64,000 bases of DNA from assembly GCA_910587595.1 (NCBI GenBank), contig CAJULQ010000004.1, positions 1 through 64,000 of the forward strand, given 5' to 3'. Positions 16,932-25,742 of the stretch are shown piece after piece. The notes beneath the pieces were generated by a model. That model worked only from the letters and a program-made list of their open reading frames with translations, made no database searches and had not been told where the DNA came from. Origin of the DNA: an uncultured Christensenellaceae bacterium. Lineage in GTDB: Bacteria; Bacillota; Clostridia; Christensenellales; Pumilibacteraceae. Both the position numbers and the translations under genes were made by a program. Position 1 is the stretch's first letter. The number at the start of each line of letters is the position of its first letter.

Positions 16932-17957
16932 TCACGGCAACTTTTTCACGCTTTCTCTTTCTATCAATTCGGCCGCCGATTTCGTAGGCTTTTCATACGG
17001 CTCTTTGCGGATCATACGCAACATGGATCGAACGGCGTCCGCCGCCAATTTTTCCATCGGTTGCCGCATGGTGGTAAGCGGTTTATCCAACAATACCGAA
17101 TACACGTTGTCGTCGAATCCCACCACCGATACATCGTCGGGCACGCGCTTGCCGTGCTCTTTCAGTTTTTTATAGATCCCGTACGCTTGCATGTCGCTGA
17201 ACGCAAATATGGCGGTCACGTCGGTTTGCATGAATTTTTCGGCCGCCCTCTCTCCCGTGGCGATATCGTATTGCCCTTCGTATATGTTGGCGTCGGGCAG
17301 TTGGATCCCGTCTTCCGCCAAGCGCTTACGCACGCCTTTTAAGCGGTTGAAACTGCTGTTAAGGCGCATGGCGCCCGTTACAACGCCGATTTTTTTGTGT
17401 CCCTTTTGCAACAGATAATCGGTCACGCTATAGGCGCTCGTGCAGTTGTCTACCGAAACGTGCGGCGCGAAATCGCCGAAGTATCTGTCCAAAAACAACA
17501 CGGGCATACTGAGCGAACGCAGTGCGTTTTGGATCTTCACGGTGTTTTCGGGCAAGAGCGACGCGCCCGACGGCGCCAAAATAATGCCGTCTACGTTTCG
17601 CCCCGCCAACAGATTGATATAGCGTAGGTCTTTCTCCACCGTTTCTTCGTTGTCGCAAAGTATGATGTCGTATCCTTGCGCCGAAAACCCGTTTTGCAAA
17701 CGGTGCACCAACTCCGCAAAAAAGGAGTTGGTGATCTCCGGCACGATGATGCCTATCATGTTGGTTTTTTGCGTGACCAAAGAGCGCGCCGTGTAGTTGG
17801 GGCAATAATTGAGCCGTTCTACCGCGCTGTACACTTGTTCTTTCGTGGCTTCGGGGATCGCGTCGCCTTTTCCGTTCAACACGAAAGAAACGGTGGTAAC
17901 CGATAAGTTCGCCGCTTTGGCCACGTCTTTAATTGTCGGATTGCGTTTTGCTTGCAT
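16932..17957 (-). CDS. LacI-family transcriptional regulator of the ribose-type locus
   Basis: A 341-residue repressor. Residues 7-28 are the HTH (TIKDVAKAANLSVTTVSFVLN), followed by a hinge helix ARSLVTQKT and a periplasmic-binding-like effector domain from 62 on. The layout is RbsR/CcpA-like. It starts 12 bp after the ribokinase stop, so both are under the promoter at 18922-18950, which carries tandem operator-like palindromes. The likely effector is ribose, a phosphorylated ribose, or the imported ligand. The effector is inference. Confidence 0.92.
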   Translation of the reverse strand: MQAKRNPTIKDVAKAANLSVTTVSFVLNGKGDAIPEATKEQVYSAVERLNYCPNYTARSLVTQKTNMIGIIVPEITNSFFAELVHRLQNGFSAQGYDIILCDNEETVEKDLRYINLLAGRNVDGIILAPSGASLLPENTVKIQNALRSLSMPVLFLDRYFGDFAPHVSVDNCTSAYSVTDYLLQKGHKKIGVVTGAMRLNSSFNRLKGVRKRLAEDGIQLPDANIYEGQYDIATGERAAEKFMQTDVTAIFAFSDMQAYGIYKKLKEHGKRVPDDVSVVGFDDNVYSVLLDKPLTTMRQPMEKLAADAVRSMLRMIRKEPYEKPTKSAAELIERESVKKLP

Positions 17958-17969
17958 ACCTTTCTCCGA

Positions 17970-18860
17970 TCACATCACTTCGTTTCGCAAGGGGATAGAC
18001 TGCTGTGCGCCCCGTCTTGTTACCGTTACAGCCGCCGCTTTGCTTGCAAACCGCATGGCCTCTTGCACGCTTGCGCCCTCCGACAGCCTTGTTACGAACG
18101 CGCCCACATAGGTGTCGCCCGCCGCCGTGGTATCCACCGCTTGCACTTTTTCGCTCGGCACTTGTATAAACGCTTGCTCGGCAATGCATACAGACCCCAA
18201 TGCCCCCAAGGTGATCAGCACGTTTTGTATGCCCTTTTGCTTGAGCGCGTGCACACACCGTTTGATGCTGTCCTCGTCTTCGGGGTAAATGCCCGTGTAA
18301 AACTCCGCCTCGGTCTGGTTGGGAATAAACCAATCGCAGTAGCGGAATATATCCTCCGGCAAAGCGGCGGCCGGCGCGGGATTCAACACCGTTATTATGC
18401 CCGATTCTTTTGCTTTTTGCAATGCATACGCCACCGTTTCTTGCGCGATCTCCAACTGCACCACGAGATAGTCGCCCGCTTGCGCCTCATGAAACGCGCT
18501 GTCTATAAGCGCTTTGTCTACACAGCCGTTGGCGCCCGTATCCAAAATGATGCGGTTGTCGCCGTCTACCACCACGATCACCGCAATGCCGCTCGACACC
18601 GTATCCGTTTTTTGCACGTGCTGCGTGTTCACGTTGTGCTTTTGCAACGTGGTCAACAACTCGTTGCCGAATGCATTGCCCACACAACCCACCATATAGG
18701 CCGCGCCGCCCAAATTGCCTACGGCAACGGCTTGGTTGCCGCCTTTGCCGCCCGGATTGGTCATAAATCCGTTGCCGCTTATCGTCATGCCGCTTTTGGG
18801 CATAAACGGCGCATTGATCACCAGATCCATATTCAAACTGCCCGCAACGAATATTTTCAT
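17970..18860 (-). CDS. rbsK: Ribokinase
   Basis: A 296-residue PfkB-family kinase starting at ATG 18860, preceded by GGGAG. Signatures are GSLNMDLV at residue 6, the substrate motif NPGGKGGNQAVA near 36-47, and the catalytic anion-hole motif DTTAAGDTYVGAF near 245-257, in which the Asp is the base. It phosphorylates ribose to ribose-5-phosphate with ATP. It is the first gene of the minus-strand cluster and sits directly behind the operator/promoter. Closely related pfkB sugar kinases cannot be excluded, but NPGGKGGNQA is a strong ribokinase feature. Confidence 0.92.
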   Translation of the reverse strand: MKIFVAGSLNMDLVINAPFMPKSGMTISGNGFMTNPGGKGGNQAVAVGNLGGAAYMVGCVGNAFGNELLTTLQKHNVNTQHVQKTDTVSSGIAVIVVVDGDNRIILDTGANGCVDKALIDSAFHEAQAGDYLVVQLEIAQETVAYALQKAKESGIITVLNPAPAAALPEDIFRYCDWFIPNQTEAEFYTGIYPEDEDSIKRCVHALKQKGIQNVLITLGALGSVCIAEQAFIQVPSEKVQAVDTTAAGDTYVGAFVTRLSEGASVQEAMRFASKAAAVTVTRRGAQQSIPLRNEVM

Positions 18861-18887
18861 AGCTTTCTCCCTATGCGAACGCATTTA

Positions 18888-18913
18888 GTAAATCGTTTTA
18901 GTAAATCGTTTTA
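18888..18913 (-). promoter_or_regulatory. Tandem LacI-type operators before rbsK
   Basis: Two exact 13-bp copies of GTAAATCGTTTTA (18888-18900 and 18901-18913). Each contains a near-palindrome with a central CG (TAAATC/GTTTTA), the usual form of a LacI-family operator. They cover the predicted transcription start, so a bound repressor would block initiation. Confidence 0.65.
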
Positions 18914-18921
18914 GTGGATAC

Positions 18922-18950
18922 AGTATAGCATACGCCTATACACTTGTCAA
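18922..18950 (-). promoter_or_regulatory. Promoter of the rbsK-lacI cluster
   Basis: Minus strand TTGACA (18945-18950), 17-bp spacer, TATACT (18922-18927). It is followed directly by the tandem operators. Confidence 0.8.
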
Positions 18951-19087
18951 TACCTTTTTATAAAGTTTTCGTATGTTTTATCGGCAAATACTGTATTTTT
19001 CGCCTTTTTTCTACCGACGGGCAAAAATTCTCCGACGCGGCGGTTGCTCTCGTGTAAACTTTGTCTCTTGATTTTCATAGTATGTAG

Positions 19088-19496
19088 TGTGATGATCAGC
19101 GCGGCGCACGCGCCGACCGTGTATCCCACCGCATGTACTACATATTCGGCTACACGGTGCACGACCCGAACCGCGGCAATGTGTCTTATGCGGAAAACAC
19201 CGACACCCTATTCGTGCGCGTAATTTCCGACAAGATCGACGTTGTGAAAAGCGTGGATAAGCGGTTTGCGGTCAGCGGCGAAACGCTGCACTACACCGTC
19301 ACGATCGCCAACAAGGGCAACGTGGCCAAAAGCGATCTAATATTAAATACCCTCTGCCCGTCGGCACCGCGTTCGTTGCCGGCAGTGTCAAAATAAACGG
19401 CATAGGCTACGCTGTGTATCATCCCGAAATCGGGTTTGCTTTGCAAAGCTTGGCGCCCGATGAAACGCTTTTGTTCCTAAGGCAAATTTCCTTATA
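19088..19496 (+). pseudogene. Decayed DUF11-repeat surface-protein fragment
   Basis: From 19133 one frame reads YTVHDPNRGNVSYAENTDTL and then VVKSVDKRFAVSGETLHYTV, the end of one and the start of another DUF11-type surface repeat. Near 19345 this frame goes off. A second frame continues the same domain with YPLPVGTAFVAGSVKINGIG and SLAPDETLLF, up to a TAA at 19494-19496. The domain is therefore split by a frameshift and lacks the N-terminal remainder, signal peptide and anchor. No good ribosome binding site is seen. It is a remnant of a large cell-surface adhesin-like gene, or an assembly or sequencing error in one. Confidence 0.65.
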
Positions 19497-19527
19497 AAAA
19501 ACCCCGCCGTTCAAGGCGGGGGTTTAT
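19496..19527 (-). terminator. Terminator after the ferredoxin operon
   Basis: AACCCCGCC (19500-19508) and GGCGGGGGTT (19515-19524) form a stem with one bulge, followed by T6 on the minus strand and a weaker T-rich run on the plus strand. It probably acts on both sides. Confidence 0.75.
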
Positions 19528-19553
19528 TTGTTGCGACCTTATTTACATAAAAC

Positions 19554-19748
19554 TTACAGCGTTTGCAACACGAGCGCTTTTTTGGGGCAAAACGACGAGC
19601 ACTTGCCGCAACGAATGCATTTCTCTTGATCGATGACGGGCGCCTCGAAATCCTTTTGCGACAGCGCGCCTACGGGGCAAACGTTCACCGCGGGGCACTT
19701 GTGGTTTTGGGGGCAATTTTGCTCGATAATGTGCAATTTCTTTTCCAT
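19554..19748 (-). CDS. Small 4Fe-4S ferredoxin-like protein
   Basis: A 64-residue protein with AAGGAG before the ATG. Eight Cys residues can form two clusters: an atypical N-terminal set (C15, C21, C27) and the classic CIRCGKCSSFCPKKAL at residues 44-59. The order resembles small 4Fe-4S proteins whose first cluster site is degenerate. An electron-carrier role is expected, but the partner is not visible. It is the last gene downstream of the serine hydrolase (25 bp gap). Confidence 0.8.
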   Translation of the reverse strand: MEKKLHIIEQNCPQNHKCPAVNVCPVGALSQKDFEAPVIDQEKCIRCGKCSSFCPKKALVLQTL

Positions 19749-19773
19749 GTTTCTTTCTCCTTATATCCTATGT

Positions 19774-20925
19774 TTATGCATTACGCAAACTGCGCATTAC
19801 ATTGCATTCGAATTCGAACGCGGTCACAGAGCCCGCGCCGCCCGCATTGTCTAAATTAGACATGAACACGGCCGCCAAACGCAAGCGCGGATCCACCCAA
19901 AAGTGGGTGTTGTACGCGCCGCTCCAACCGTAGCTTTCGGGCGAAAGTTCTTGCACGCCCTCTTGCGCGCGGTGACGCACCCGCACGGTGTATCCCCAAT
20001 CGGAGAAATCGTCCATGCCCGCACAGCCGTGCGCGCGCCGCGGCGTTCGCATTGCTTGCACCGCTTGCCGCGATAATAAGCGCACGCCGCCGAACTCGCC
20101 CTCGTCGGCCAACATTTGCGCAAAACGCGCATAATCGTCTACGGTGCCGAACAATCCCGTGCAACCGCTCACATACCCTACCGGCATGCCCGCGTGTCCC
20201 TCTCGCCCCATGGGCGTGCGCGATATGCCGCGGGCTTTGTTGTTCAGCCGATACATGGCAACCACGCGCGCAAACTGCTCGTCGGTGGGCGCAAACACCG
20301 TGTCGACCATACCGAGCGGCGCAAACAGCTCGCGTTGCAAAAAGGTTTGATAGTCGCAGTCGGCCGCTTGCTCTACGATGGCGGCGGCCACGTCCAGCGC
20401 CACCACGGGGCTGTACTGTTGGTTTGTGTCGGGCGTAAAATCGAGCGCCCACTCACCGAAAAAGCGCGCCCGTTCTTGCAAAGCGGCGGGCATCGTCCCC
20501 GCGGCCGCCCACTGCGCGTCGCCCACCGCGCCCGACCCTAAGCCCGAACTGTGGTTTAATATGTGTTCTATGGTCATTTCGCGCGCGGCGTATTCCTCGG
20601 ATATTACGGCGCCGTCGTCCGACAGCCGCCCCAACCGCATGTGCGCGAACGCGGGAAAATAGCGGCTCACTTTATCGGAAACGGACAGTTTGCCGCGATC
20701 TTGCAACAGCAGCACGGCCGCCGCCGTGATGGGCTTTGTCATGGACGCCAACCGAAACAGTGCGTTTTTTCTAAGCGATATGCCCGAATCGGCATAGCCG
20801 CCCGTGTATTCGTATACCCGTTCGCCGCCTATCTGCACGCACAGCGTTGCGCCCGCCAAAACCCGCTTAGTTATGCGCGCCTCAACGGCTTGCGCCACCC
20901 GCGAAAAATCGATGTTTTCTTTCAT
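19774..20925 (-). CDS. Serine hydrolase of the beta-lactamase (class C/EstB) family
   Basis: A 383-residue protein without a signal peptide, hence probably cytoplasmic. The catalytic SxxK is S61-M-T-K64 in RLASMTKPITAA, and Y171 in QQYSP matches the second motif (YxN in classical enzymes, here YSP). HILNHSSGL and GLFGTVDDYARFAQML are family landmarks. Such proteins are esterases, D-amino peptidases or transpeptidase-like enzymes. True beta-lactamase activity is unlikely. It follows the LacI gene by 18 bp, so it probably de-esterifies or trims the imported substrate, by inference. Confidence 0.85.
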   Translation of the reverse strand: MKENIDFSRVAQAVEARITKRVLAGATLCVQIGGERVYEYTGGYADSGISLRKNALFRLASMTKPITAAAVLLLQDRGKLSVSDKVSRYFPAFAHMRLGRLSDDGAVISEEYAAREMTIEHILNHSSGLGSGAVGDAQWAAAGTMPAALQERARFFGEWALDFTPDTNQQYSPVVALDVAAAIVEQAADCDYQTFLQRELFAPLGMVDTVFAPTDEQFARVVAMYRLNNKARGISRTPMGREGHAGMPVGYVSGCTGLFGTVDDYARFAQMLADEGEFGGVRLLSRQAVQAMRTPRRAHGCAGMDDFSDWGYTVRVRHRAQEGVQELSPESYGWSGAYNTHFWVDPRLRLAAVFMSNLDNAGGAGSVTAFEFECNVMRSLRNA

Positions 20926-20943
20926 AAAAATGCGCTCCCGACG

Positions 20944-21954
20944 TTATGCGCGCGGCGCGCGCTTTTTGGGCGGCACCAACGATTCGCGCATAACGGCCTC
21001 GCACGGCAACAAAATGTATTCGGGCGCGCCGCCCTCTATGCGCCGCACCAACGCTTTCACCATTTCGGTGCCGCGCTCGTAGCAAAACGTTTCTATGGTG
21101 GTGAGCGGCGGCGTGAAAAATTCGGACATATTGATATTATCACACCCTACTACCGACACTTCGTCGGGCACGCGAATATGCAATTCGTTGAGCGCGCGAA
21201 TGGCGCCCAACGCGCCGATATCGTTGATACAGAAAAGCACCGAAATATCGTTGTTTTGCGAAAACACGCGCATGGCGCCCTCATACCCCAGCGTGGTGGA
21301 ATTGCGCCGCGGGAAATCGCCGTACACCAGCATGTCCTTGTGCTTTTCAAACCCCAGCCGCTCGCTTTCTTCGCAGTAGGCGATCACGCGCGGGTCGAGC
21401 TCGGCGGCGTCGGACGAATACCCCACGATATAGGCCGCCTTGCGGTGCCCCAATTCATATGCCTTGCGCATGAGCGTGCGCATGCCGGGCGCCATATCGT
21501 GATACACGATACTGCCGTGCTCTCTGTCGAAATTAACGAGCGCAATGCCCGAATGGAACAATTCCATCATGATGGGGTCGGTATACGGTATGTTGGAAAT
21601 GTTGATGATACCCGTAAAGCCGCGGCTCATGATATCGCAGTATTTTTTTTCGATGTTGTCGGACAGCAAGATGATGGTGATAACATATCCCGCGGCCGCC
21701 GCCGCGATCTCTATGCCGTGCAACATTTCGGCAAAGTACGGATTGCCTATCTCGCTGATGAACACGCCGATCTGGCGGCTGTTTTTGGTGCGAAGTCCTT
21801 GCGCGATCACGTTGGGGTGATAGTTCAGTTTTTTGGCCGCCGCAAAGACCCGCGCTTCCACTTCTTTGGTGGCGGGTTTTATGCGGTTGAGAATATTGGT
21901 AACCGTTGTTTCCGAAACGCCCGCCTCGCGCGCAACGTCTTTTCTGCTACTCAT
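20944..21954 (-). CDS. LacI-family transcriptional regulator of the GH99-like locus
   Basis: A 336-residue repressor. ATG 21954 follows CGGGAG and begins directly at the HTH (SSRKDVAREAGVSETTVTNIL). The hinge contains VIAQGLRTKNS, and the effector domain runs from about 60 to the end with VSVVGCDNI. The promoter upstream has a poly-G spacer, so the amount of repressor could vary between cells. The first downstream gene is a serine hydrolase, and the glycoside-hydrolase and transporter genes lie upstream on the same strand. Confidence 0.9.
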   Translation of the reverse strand: MSSRKDVAREAGVSETTVTNILNRIKPATKEVEARVFAAAKKLNYHPNVIAQGLRTKNSRQIGVFISEIGNPYFAEMLHGIEIAAAAAGYVITIILLSDNIEKKYCDIMSRGFTGIINISNIPYTDPIMMELFHSGIALVNFDREHGSIVYHDMAPGMRTLMRKAYELGHRKAAYIVGYSSDAAELDPRVIAYCEESERLGFEKHKDMLVYGDFPRRNSTTLGYEGAMRVFSQNNDISVLFCINDIGALGAIRALNELHIRVPDEVSVVGCDNINMSEFFTPPLTTIETFCYERGTEMVKALVRRIEGGAPEYILLPCEAVMRESLVPPKKRAPRA

Positions 21955-22035
21955 GTTTTTCTCCCGATATACGCTACGGTACGGCACCGACAGATCCGTT
22001 GCCCGCTATGCGCTTTGGCTCCGTACGTATGGCCT

Positions 22036-22065
22036 ATTGTAACATTAAGGCCCCCCCCCCGTCAA
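22036..22065 (-). promoter_or_regulatory. lacI promoter with a 10-G tract in its spacer
   Basis: Minus strand TTGACG (22060-22065), 18-bp spacer, TACAAT (22036-22041). Ten consecutive G (C at 22051-22060 on the plus strand, the last of which also begins the -35) fill half the spacer. GTGTTTCGCAAACAC at 22066-22080, next to the -35, is a near-palindrome that could bind a repressor. Confidence 0.6.
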
Positions 22066-22134
22066 GTGTTTCGCAAACACCCATACTATCCGCGTTTGCG
22101 CAGCGTTGCGGGCGGGGGCCTATCCGTTTACAAG

Positions 22135-24075
22135 TTATTTGCCGTAAACATACCCCAATCTGCCTATGGGCGCGGCGTCGCCCGAATTATAGTAAGAAAG
22201 CACGTCTTTTGTATCGGTGATATTGTCGCACACCTTAAAGGTGAACGCGGGCACGCCGTCCGTAAGCCCCAACGCCGACCGCGGCACGGCGATCTGCAAC
22301 ACCTTGCCGCCCTCTTGCAAGGTAAGGCGCGCCTCGCCCGCCGCCTCATATTCCTTGGCGGCCGTAACGCGACTTATCGAGCAACCGTCTGCCGTGCGCG
22401 AACGGTTGATAACGTAGTTATACCCGAAAAGACTGCCTTGCGACGCGGCGTTCGTGCCGATCATCACGTTCATCCAGCCCGTGTCGTTTTCGTCGGCGGC
22501 GGGTTTTATAACGTCCGCCGTCGTGATACGAAAATAAATATAGTTGTCGTCGTGCAACACGGCGATCGACTCGATATCGTTGCGGTTGGTGTCGTCGGTG
22601 AGTGTTTTATAGTCGCTCGACTGCGGATCGGTCACCCAACCGGCGTGGTTGCGTTCGATGCACTCGCCCGTAAAGTCCAAATACTTTTTGCCGCTTTTCC
22701 ACACGTTCTCGTCGAAGTTCGCAATGTCTACCGTAGCGGCGGGATAGGTCAGCTCGAGTGGCACGTCGTACTTATACGAACGAATGTTGCGCGCGGTCTG
22801 CAAATAGCAGTTGTCTTTGGTTACGCCGTAAGTAGGCTCTATATCGCGCGAATATTCTTCGTTGTAGCTGTCTACCAAGCGCATTAAGCCGCCCAATTTC
22901 ACGGTGGACGCCGTCCACTCGTTCCAGCCGGTAAGCGTTACCATGTTGATATCCGCCTTTTTGGCAAGCGCTTGTTGCCACAAATACTCGTAGTTTGTGG
23001 CTTTGGCCGTATCGGCGGAAACATTCTTCTTTTGCTCGTAATCGTACCCTCGCCCGAAGTTTTTGTCGGTATCCGAAAAACGAATGGTATTCATGTGTTG
23101 CGCCACCGAAACGTTCACCACGCCGTCGCGGATCTTGCAGTAGTTGCCGTTGTAGTACGTTTCCATCCACGGAAAGGAATTGCCCAAAAGGTCGTTGGGG
23201 TCTTCGGTTTTGTCGTTGGGCCAAATGGTATACTTAAATTCGAAATAGCGGCTGAGCGCATAATTTTCGGGCTCTTCGATCTCGTCGGCCACCGAAAGGA
23301 TCTGCCGCGACTCTTTGGTCATAATGATCATGGGTTTGCCGTTGGGCGCAAACCAAACGTCGTTATACTTGCCGTTTTGGTATTGGTAAAACTTTTTGTA
23401 AATGGTGTTCACGATGTTTATATCGTCGTTGGGCTTTTCGCATGCACTGTTTTTGGTGCCGTTGGTGCCGTTGTTGTTGGTGTAAAACATCAGCTTGGGC
23501 GCGTTCCAACCCTTGCCCAAATATTCGTGCACGATCTCCATGGCCAAATAGGTGGCATTCACGAATAGCAACGCTTCGGTGTTGTCGTTTTGCTGGGCGT
23601 TGGTGAACGCGTTGGTAACGTCTATAAACAAAAAGTCCACGCCCGCCATGGTAAGCATTTCTATCTGCTTGCGGATCACCCACGGATCGGTCTGCGAGTA
23701 ATAGTCCCACACCGGCTTGCCCCAGAAATAGGCGGTGCCTTCGGGACGCTGTGCGGCATGCTCGTAAAACGCGTCCACGTTGGCGCTGTCGCCGCCCGTG
23801 ATTTGGGTAACGTCGTAAATCTTTTCGCGCGGGATCTGCCCGTGCAACGTGAAATAAAACATGCCCACATACTTTTTTTCGTCCGCCGCACCCGAAAGCG
23901 TGAACGTGCGGCTAAAATCGTCGGTAGACGCAAGCATGGCAACGGTGCGCTCTTGCTCGGTCATGCCCTTCCATATTTCGTTTTCTTCTTGCTCTTTCGG
24001 GGGCGTTTTGCCGCCGCACCCCACAGACAACCCCATGCACAGCGCCAACATGGCGGCCACGGTCTTTTTCTTCAT
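22135..24075 (-). CDS. GH99/GH71-like lipoprotein with C-terminal CBM9/DOMON-like domain
   Basis: A 646-residue lipoprotein, lipobox SVGC (Cys20). Residues 60-430 read as a TIM barrel of the GH71/GH99 or WbsX-like type. KKYVGMFYFTLHG opens the barrel, GVDFLFIDVTNAF marks a central strand, and VTLTGWNEWTA is a late strand with the conserved NEW. Residues 465-646 resemble a CBM9/DOMON sandwich (LDFTGECIERNHAGWV, DNYIYFRITTADV). Endo-mannosidase or glucanase activity on the outer surface is plausible. The exact substrate is unknown. AGGAGG precedes the ATG, and it lies in an operon with an importer. Confidence 0.72.
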   Translation of the reverse strand: MKKKTVAAMLALCMGLSVGCGGKTPPKEQEENEIWKGMTEQERTVAMLASTDDFSRTFTLSGAADEKKYVGMFYFTLHGQIPREKIYDVTQITGGDSANVDAFYEHAAQRPEGTAYFWGKPVWDYYSQTDPWVIRKQIEMLTMAGVDFLFIDVTNAFTNAQQNDNTEALLFVNATYLAMEIVHEYLGKGWNAPKLMFYTNNNGTNGTKNSACEKPNDDINIVNTIYKKFYQYQNGKYNDVWFAPNGKPMIIMTKESRQILSVADEIEEPENYALSRYFEFKYTIWPNDKTEDPNDLLGNSFPWMETYYNGNYCKIRDGVVNVSVAQHMNTIRFSDTDKNFGRGYDYEQKKNVSADTAKATNYEYLWQQALAKKADINMVTLTGWNEWTASTVKLGGLMRLVDSYNEEYSRDIEPTYGVTKDNCYLQTARNIRSYKYDVPLELTYPAATVDIANFDENVWKSGKKYLDFTGECIERNHAGWVTDPQSSDYKTLTDDTNRNDIESIAVLHDDNYIYFRITTADVIKPAADENDTGWMNVMIGTNAASQGSLFGYNYVINRSRTADGCSISRVTAAKEYEAAGEARLTLQEGGKVLQIAVPRSALGLTDGVPAFTFKVCDNITDTKDVLSYYNSGDAAPIGRLGYVYGK

Positions 24076-24129
24076 TGTTTTTTCCTCCTTTTTGCGCGGC
24101 CGCCTACGCAGTCCGCGAACGGGCGTTTT

Positions 24130-25659
24130 TTACGCCACCCAGTTTGGCACTTCTTTTCCTTGCAAAAACTCGTTAGCAACGCCTTGTTCGTGCAGTTTTT
24201 CAAACAGATCGCGCGCGTTCTCCACGGTGTCCAGCGTGAGAAAATAGGTGTATTCGAACGGCTCGTACGTTACCATGGAAAAATTGCCGAGCGGCGCGGT
24301 GTAGGTAGACGACGCCGCCTTGTCCGGTCGGTCATCGGCGGGCGCATCGAGCGTGAATCCCGCGGTGCGTCCCGCCAAAGCGGAAACGGCGTCGGGCACG
24401 TATAGCCCTATCCCCCAATTCTCGTCGTTCACCCAAGCCGACCAATTTTCGGTAAGACGGAATCGGCAATCCTTGTTGCCGTCCCAAAACGCCAAATCGG
24501 CGCGCTCGGACAGCGTATCGTTTGCAAACGGCGTATCGCCGCCGTAATACACGAACTTGCCGAGCGACGCAATGCCGTAAAACGCGGGGATCTCTTGCGC
24601 GCGGGGATTGTTGTGGTCGTATCCCGAAAAATCGGTAAAGCGATTTTTAACGCGAATGTATTCGCCGTATACGGGGTCGGTCTGCAAAGAGTACCAATTT
24701 TCCATATACGACGTGGAAAACTCGTGCGCCTTGGCCCAATCGCGCGGGCGCGCTTTTATATAGATCTCGTTGTCGGAAACCGCCACGTCTACCAATTGGC
24801 TGAACTCGTTGGCGTAGTTGCCGCCTTGCACGGGGTTGTAATGCCACGGGCGCTTATCGCCCACCGCGCCGTATTCGCCCGGCTCATAGCCTTGGTCGTT
24901 ATCGGGCGCAATGCCGTAATACGACTGTTGCACCAAGCGGCCGTTGTCGTGCGCGTTGACGAGGTTTATGTCGTTGTCTTTCACCACCGTGCCCGCGGGC
25001 GCAGACTTGCCCACATACACGGTGCCGTCCTCGCGGTTTATTTGCCGCACGGTGTTGTCGGTGCTCGAAAGCCAATTGACCGCGCCGCCCGACTTGAGCG
25101 TGCAACCGAGCTTTACCGATTTGCCTTGCAAATACAGTTGCAATTGCGGTTCCACGTTTTGCGTGTCGTTAAACGAAACGGCGGTAAAATCGATGAAGTG
25201 TTTGGCCGCCTCTACCTTTGCAAGCGTTACGGCGCCCGCGGCGTCGCTCAAGTTGAAAAACTCGATGCCGCGCACCGTGCGATTGCCGGGGAAATAGTTA
25301 TAAAAATCGAGAATTTGGCATACGCGCATGTTTTGCCCCGCCAACGTAAAAAATTCTTCCTCGGCGCTTTCGCTGTCCTCGGTAACGTTGCCGAACTCTT
25401 CGTGCGCGTAATGCACCACGCCGCGAAAAGTTGCCGTGGCGGAAATGTCCATGCGCAAATAGTTACGGTCTTCGAGATCGGCCGAAAACGTATACATATA
25501 CGAATCGCCCGCAGCCACCGAAACTTGTTCGCCTTGATAAAAAGAGGCAAACTTCATTTCGTTCTCTTTCGCAGGTTCCTCTTTTTTATCGCCGCAACCG
25601 CCGCACAGCGAGGCCGCCAAAACCGCCGCCAACAACACGCACAATTTTTTGCCTTTCAT
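24130..25659 (-). CDS. Hypothetical lipoprotein of the GH99-like locus
   Basis: A 509-residue lipoprotein starting at ATG 25659 after GGGAGG, lipobox CGGC (Cys22). A beta-rich N-terminal half (residues 35-190, with SYMYTFSADLEDRNYLRMDI) resembles a binding sandwich. The C-terminal half contains conserved-looking aromatic motifs (KRPWHYNPVQGGNYANEFSQ, NWGIGLYVPDA, FEYTYFLTL). This pattern is seen in uncharacterised proteins of carbohydrate-utilisation loci, but I cannot name a family with confidence. Its place between the permeases and the GH99-like gene suggests glycan binding or cleavage. Confidence 0.6.
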   Translation of the reverse strand: MKGKKLCVLLAAVLAASLCGGCGDKKEEPAKENEMKFASFYQGEQVSVAAGDSYMYTFSADLEDRNYLRMDISATATFRGVVHYAHEEFGNVTEDSESAEEEFFTLAGQNMRVCQILDFYNYFPGNRTVRGIEFFNLSDAAGAVTLAKVEAAKHFIDFTAVSFNDTQNVEPQLQLYLQGKSVKLGCTLKSGGAVNWLSSTDNTVRQINREDGTVYVGKSAPAGTVVKDNDINLVNAHDNGRLVQQSYYGIAPDNDQGYEPGEYGAVGDKRPWHYNPVQGGNYANEFSQLVDVAVSDNEIYIKARPRDWAKAHEFSTSYMENWYSLQTDPVYGEYIRVKNRFTDFSGYDHNNPRAQEIPAFYGIASLGKFVYYGGDTPFANDTLSERADLAFWDGNKDCRFRLTENWSAWVNDENWGIGLYVPDAVSALAGRTAGFTLDAPADDRPDKAASSTYTAPLGNFSMVTYEPFEYTYFLTLDTVENARDLFEKLHEQGVANEFLQGKEVPNWVA

Positions 25660-25742
25660 GTTTTCCTCCCGTAAAACGCAGTGCGTAACCGCGTATAAAT
25701 TCGTGATCCGCAAGGGTAGGCTTGCGGATCACGAAAACAACG

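Noticed and set aside
20563..22887. Very long plus-strand open frame (774 codons)
   Set aside because: It is antisense to three well-supported minus-strand genes (serine hydrolase, LacI regulator, GH99-like protein). It arises from their high-GC codon use and has no homology signs.
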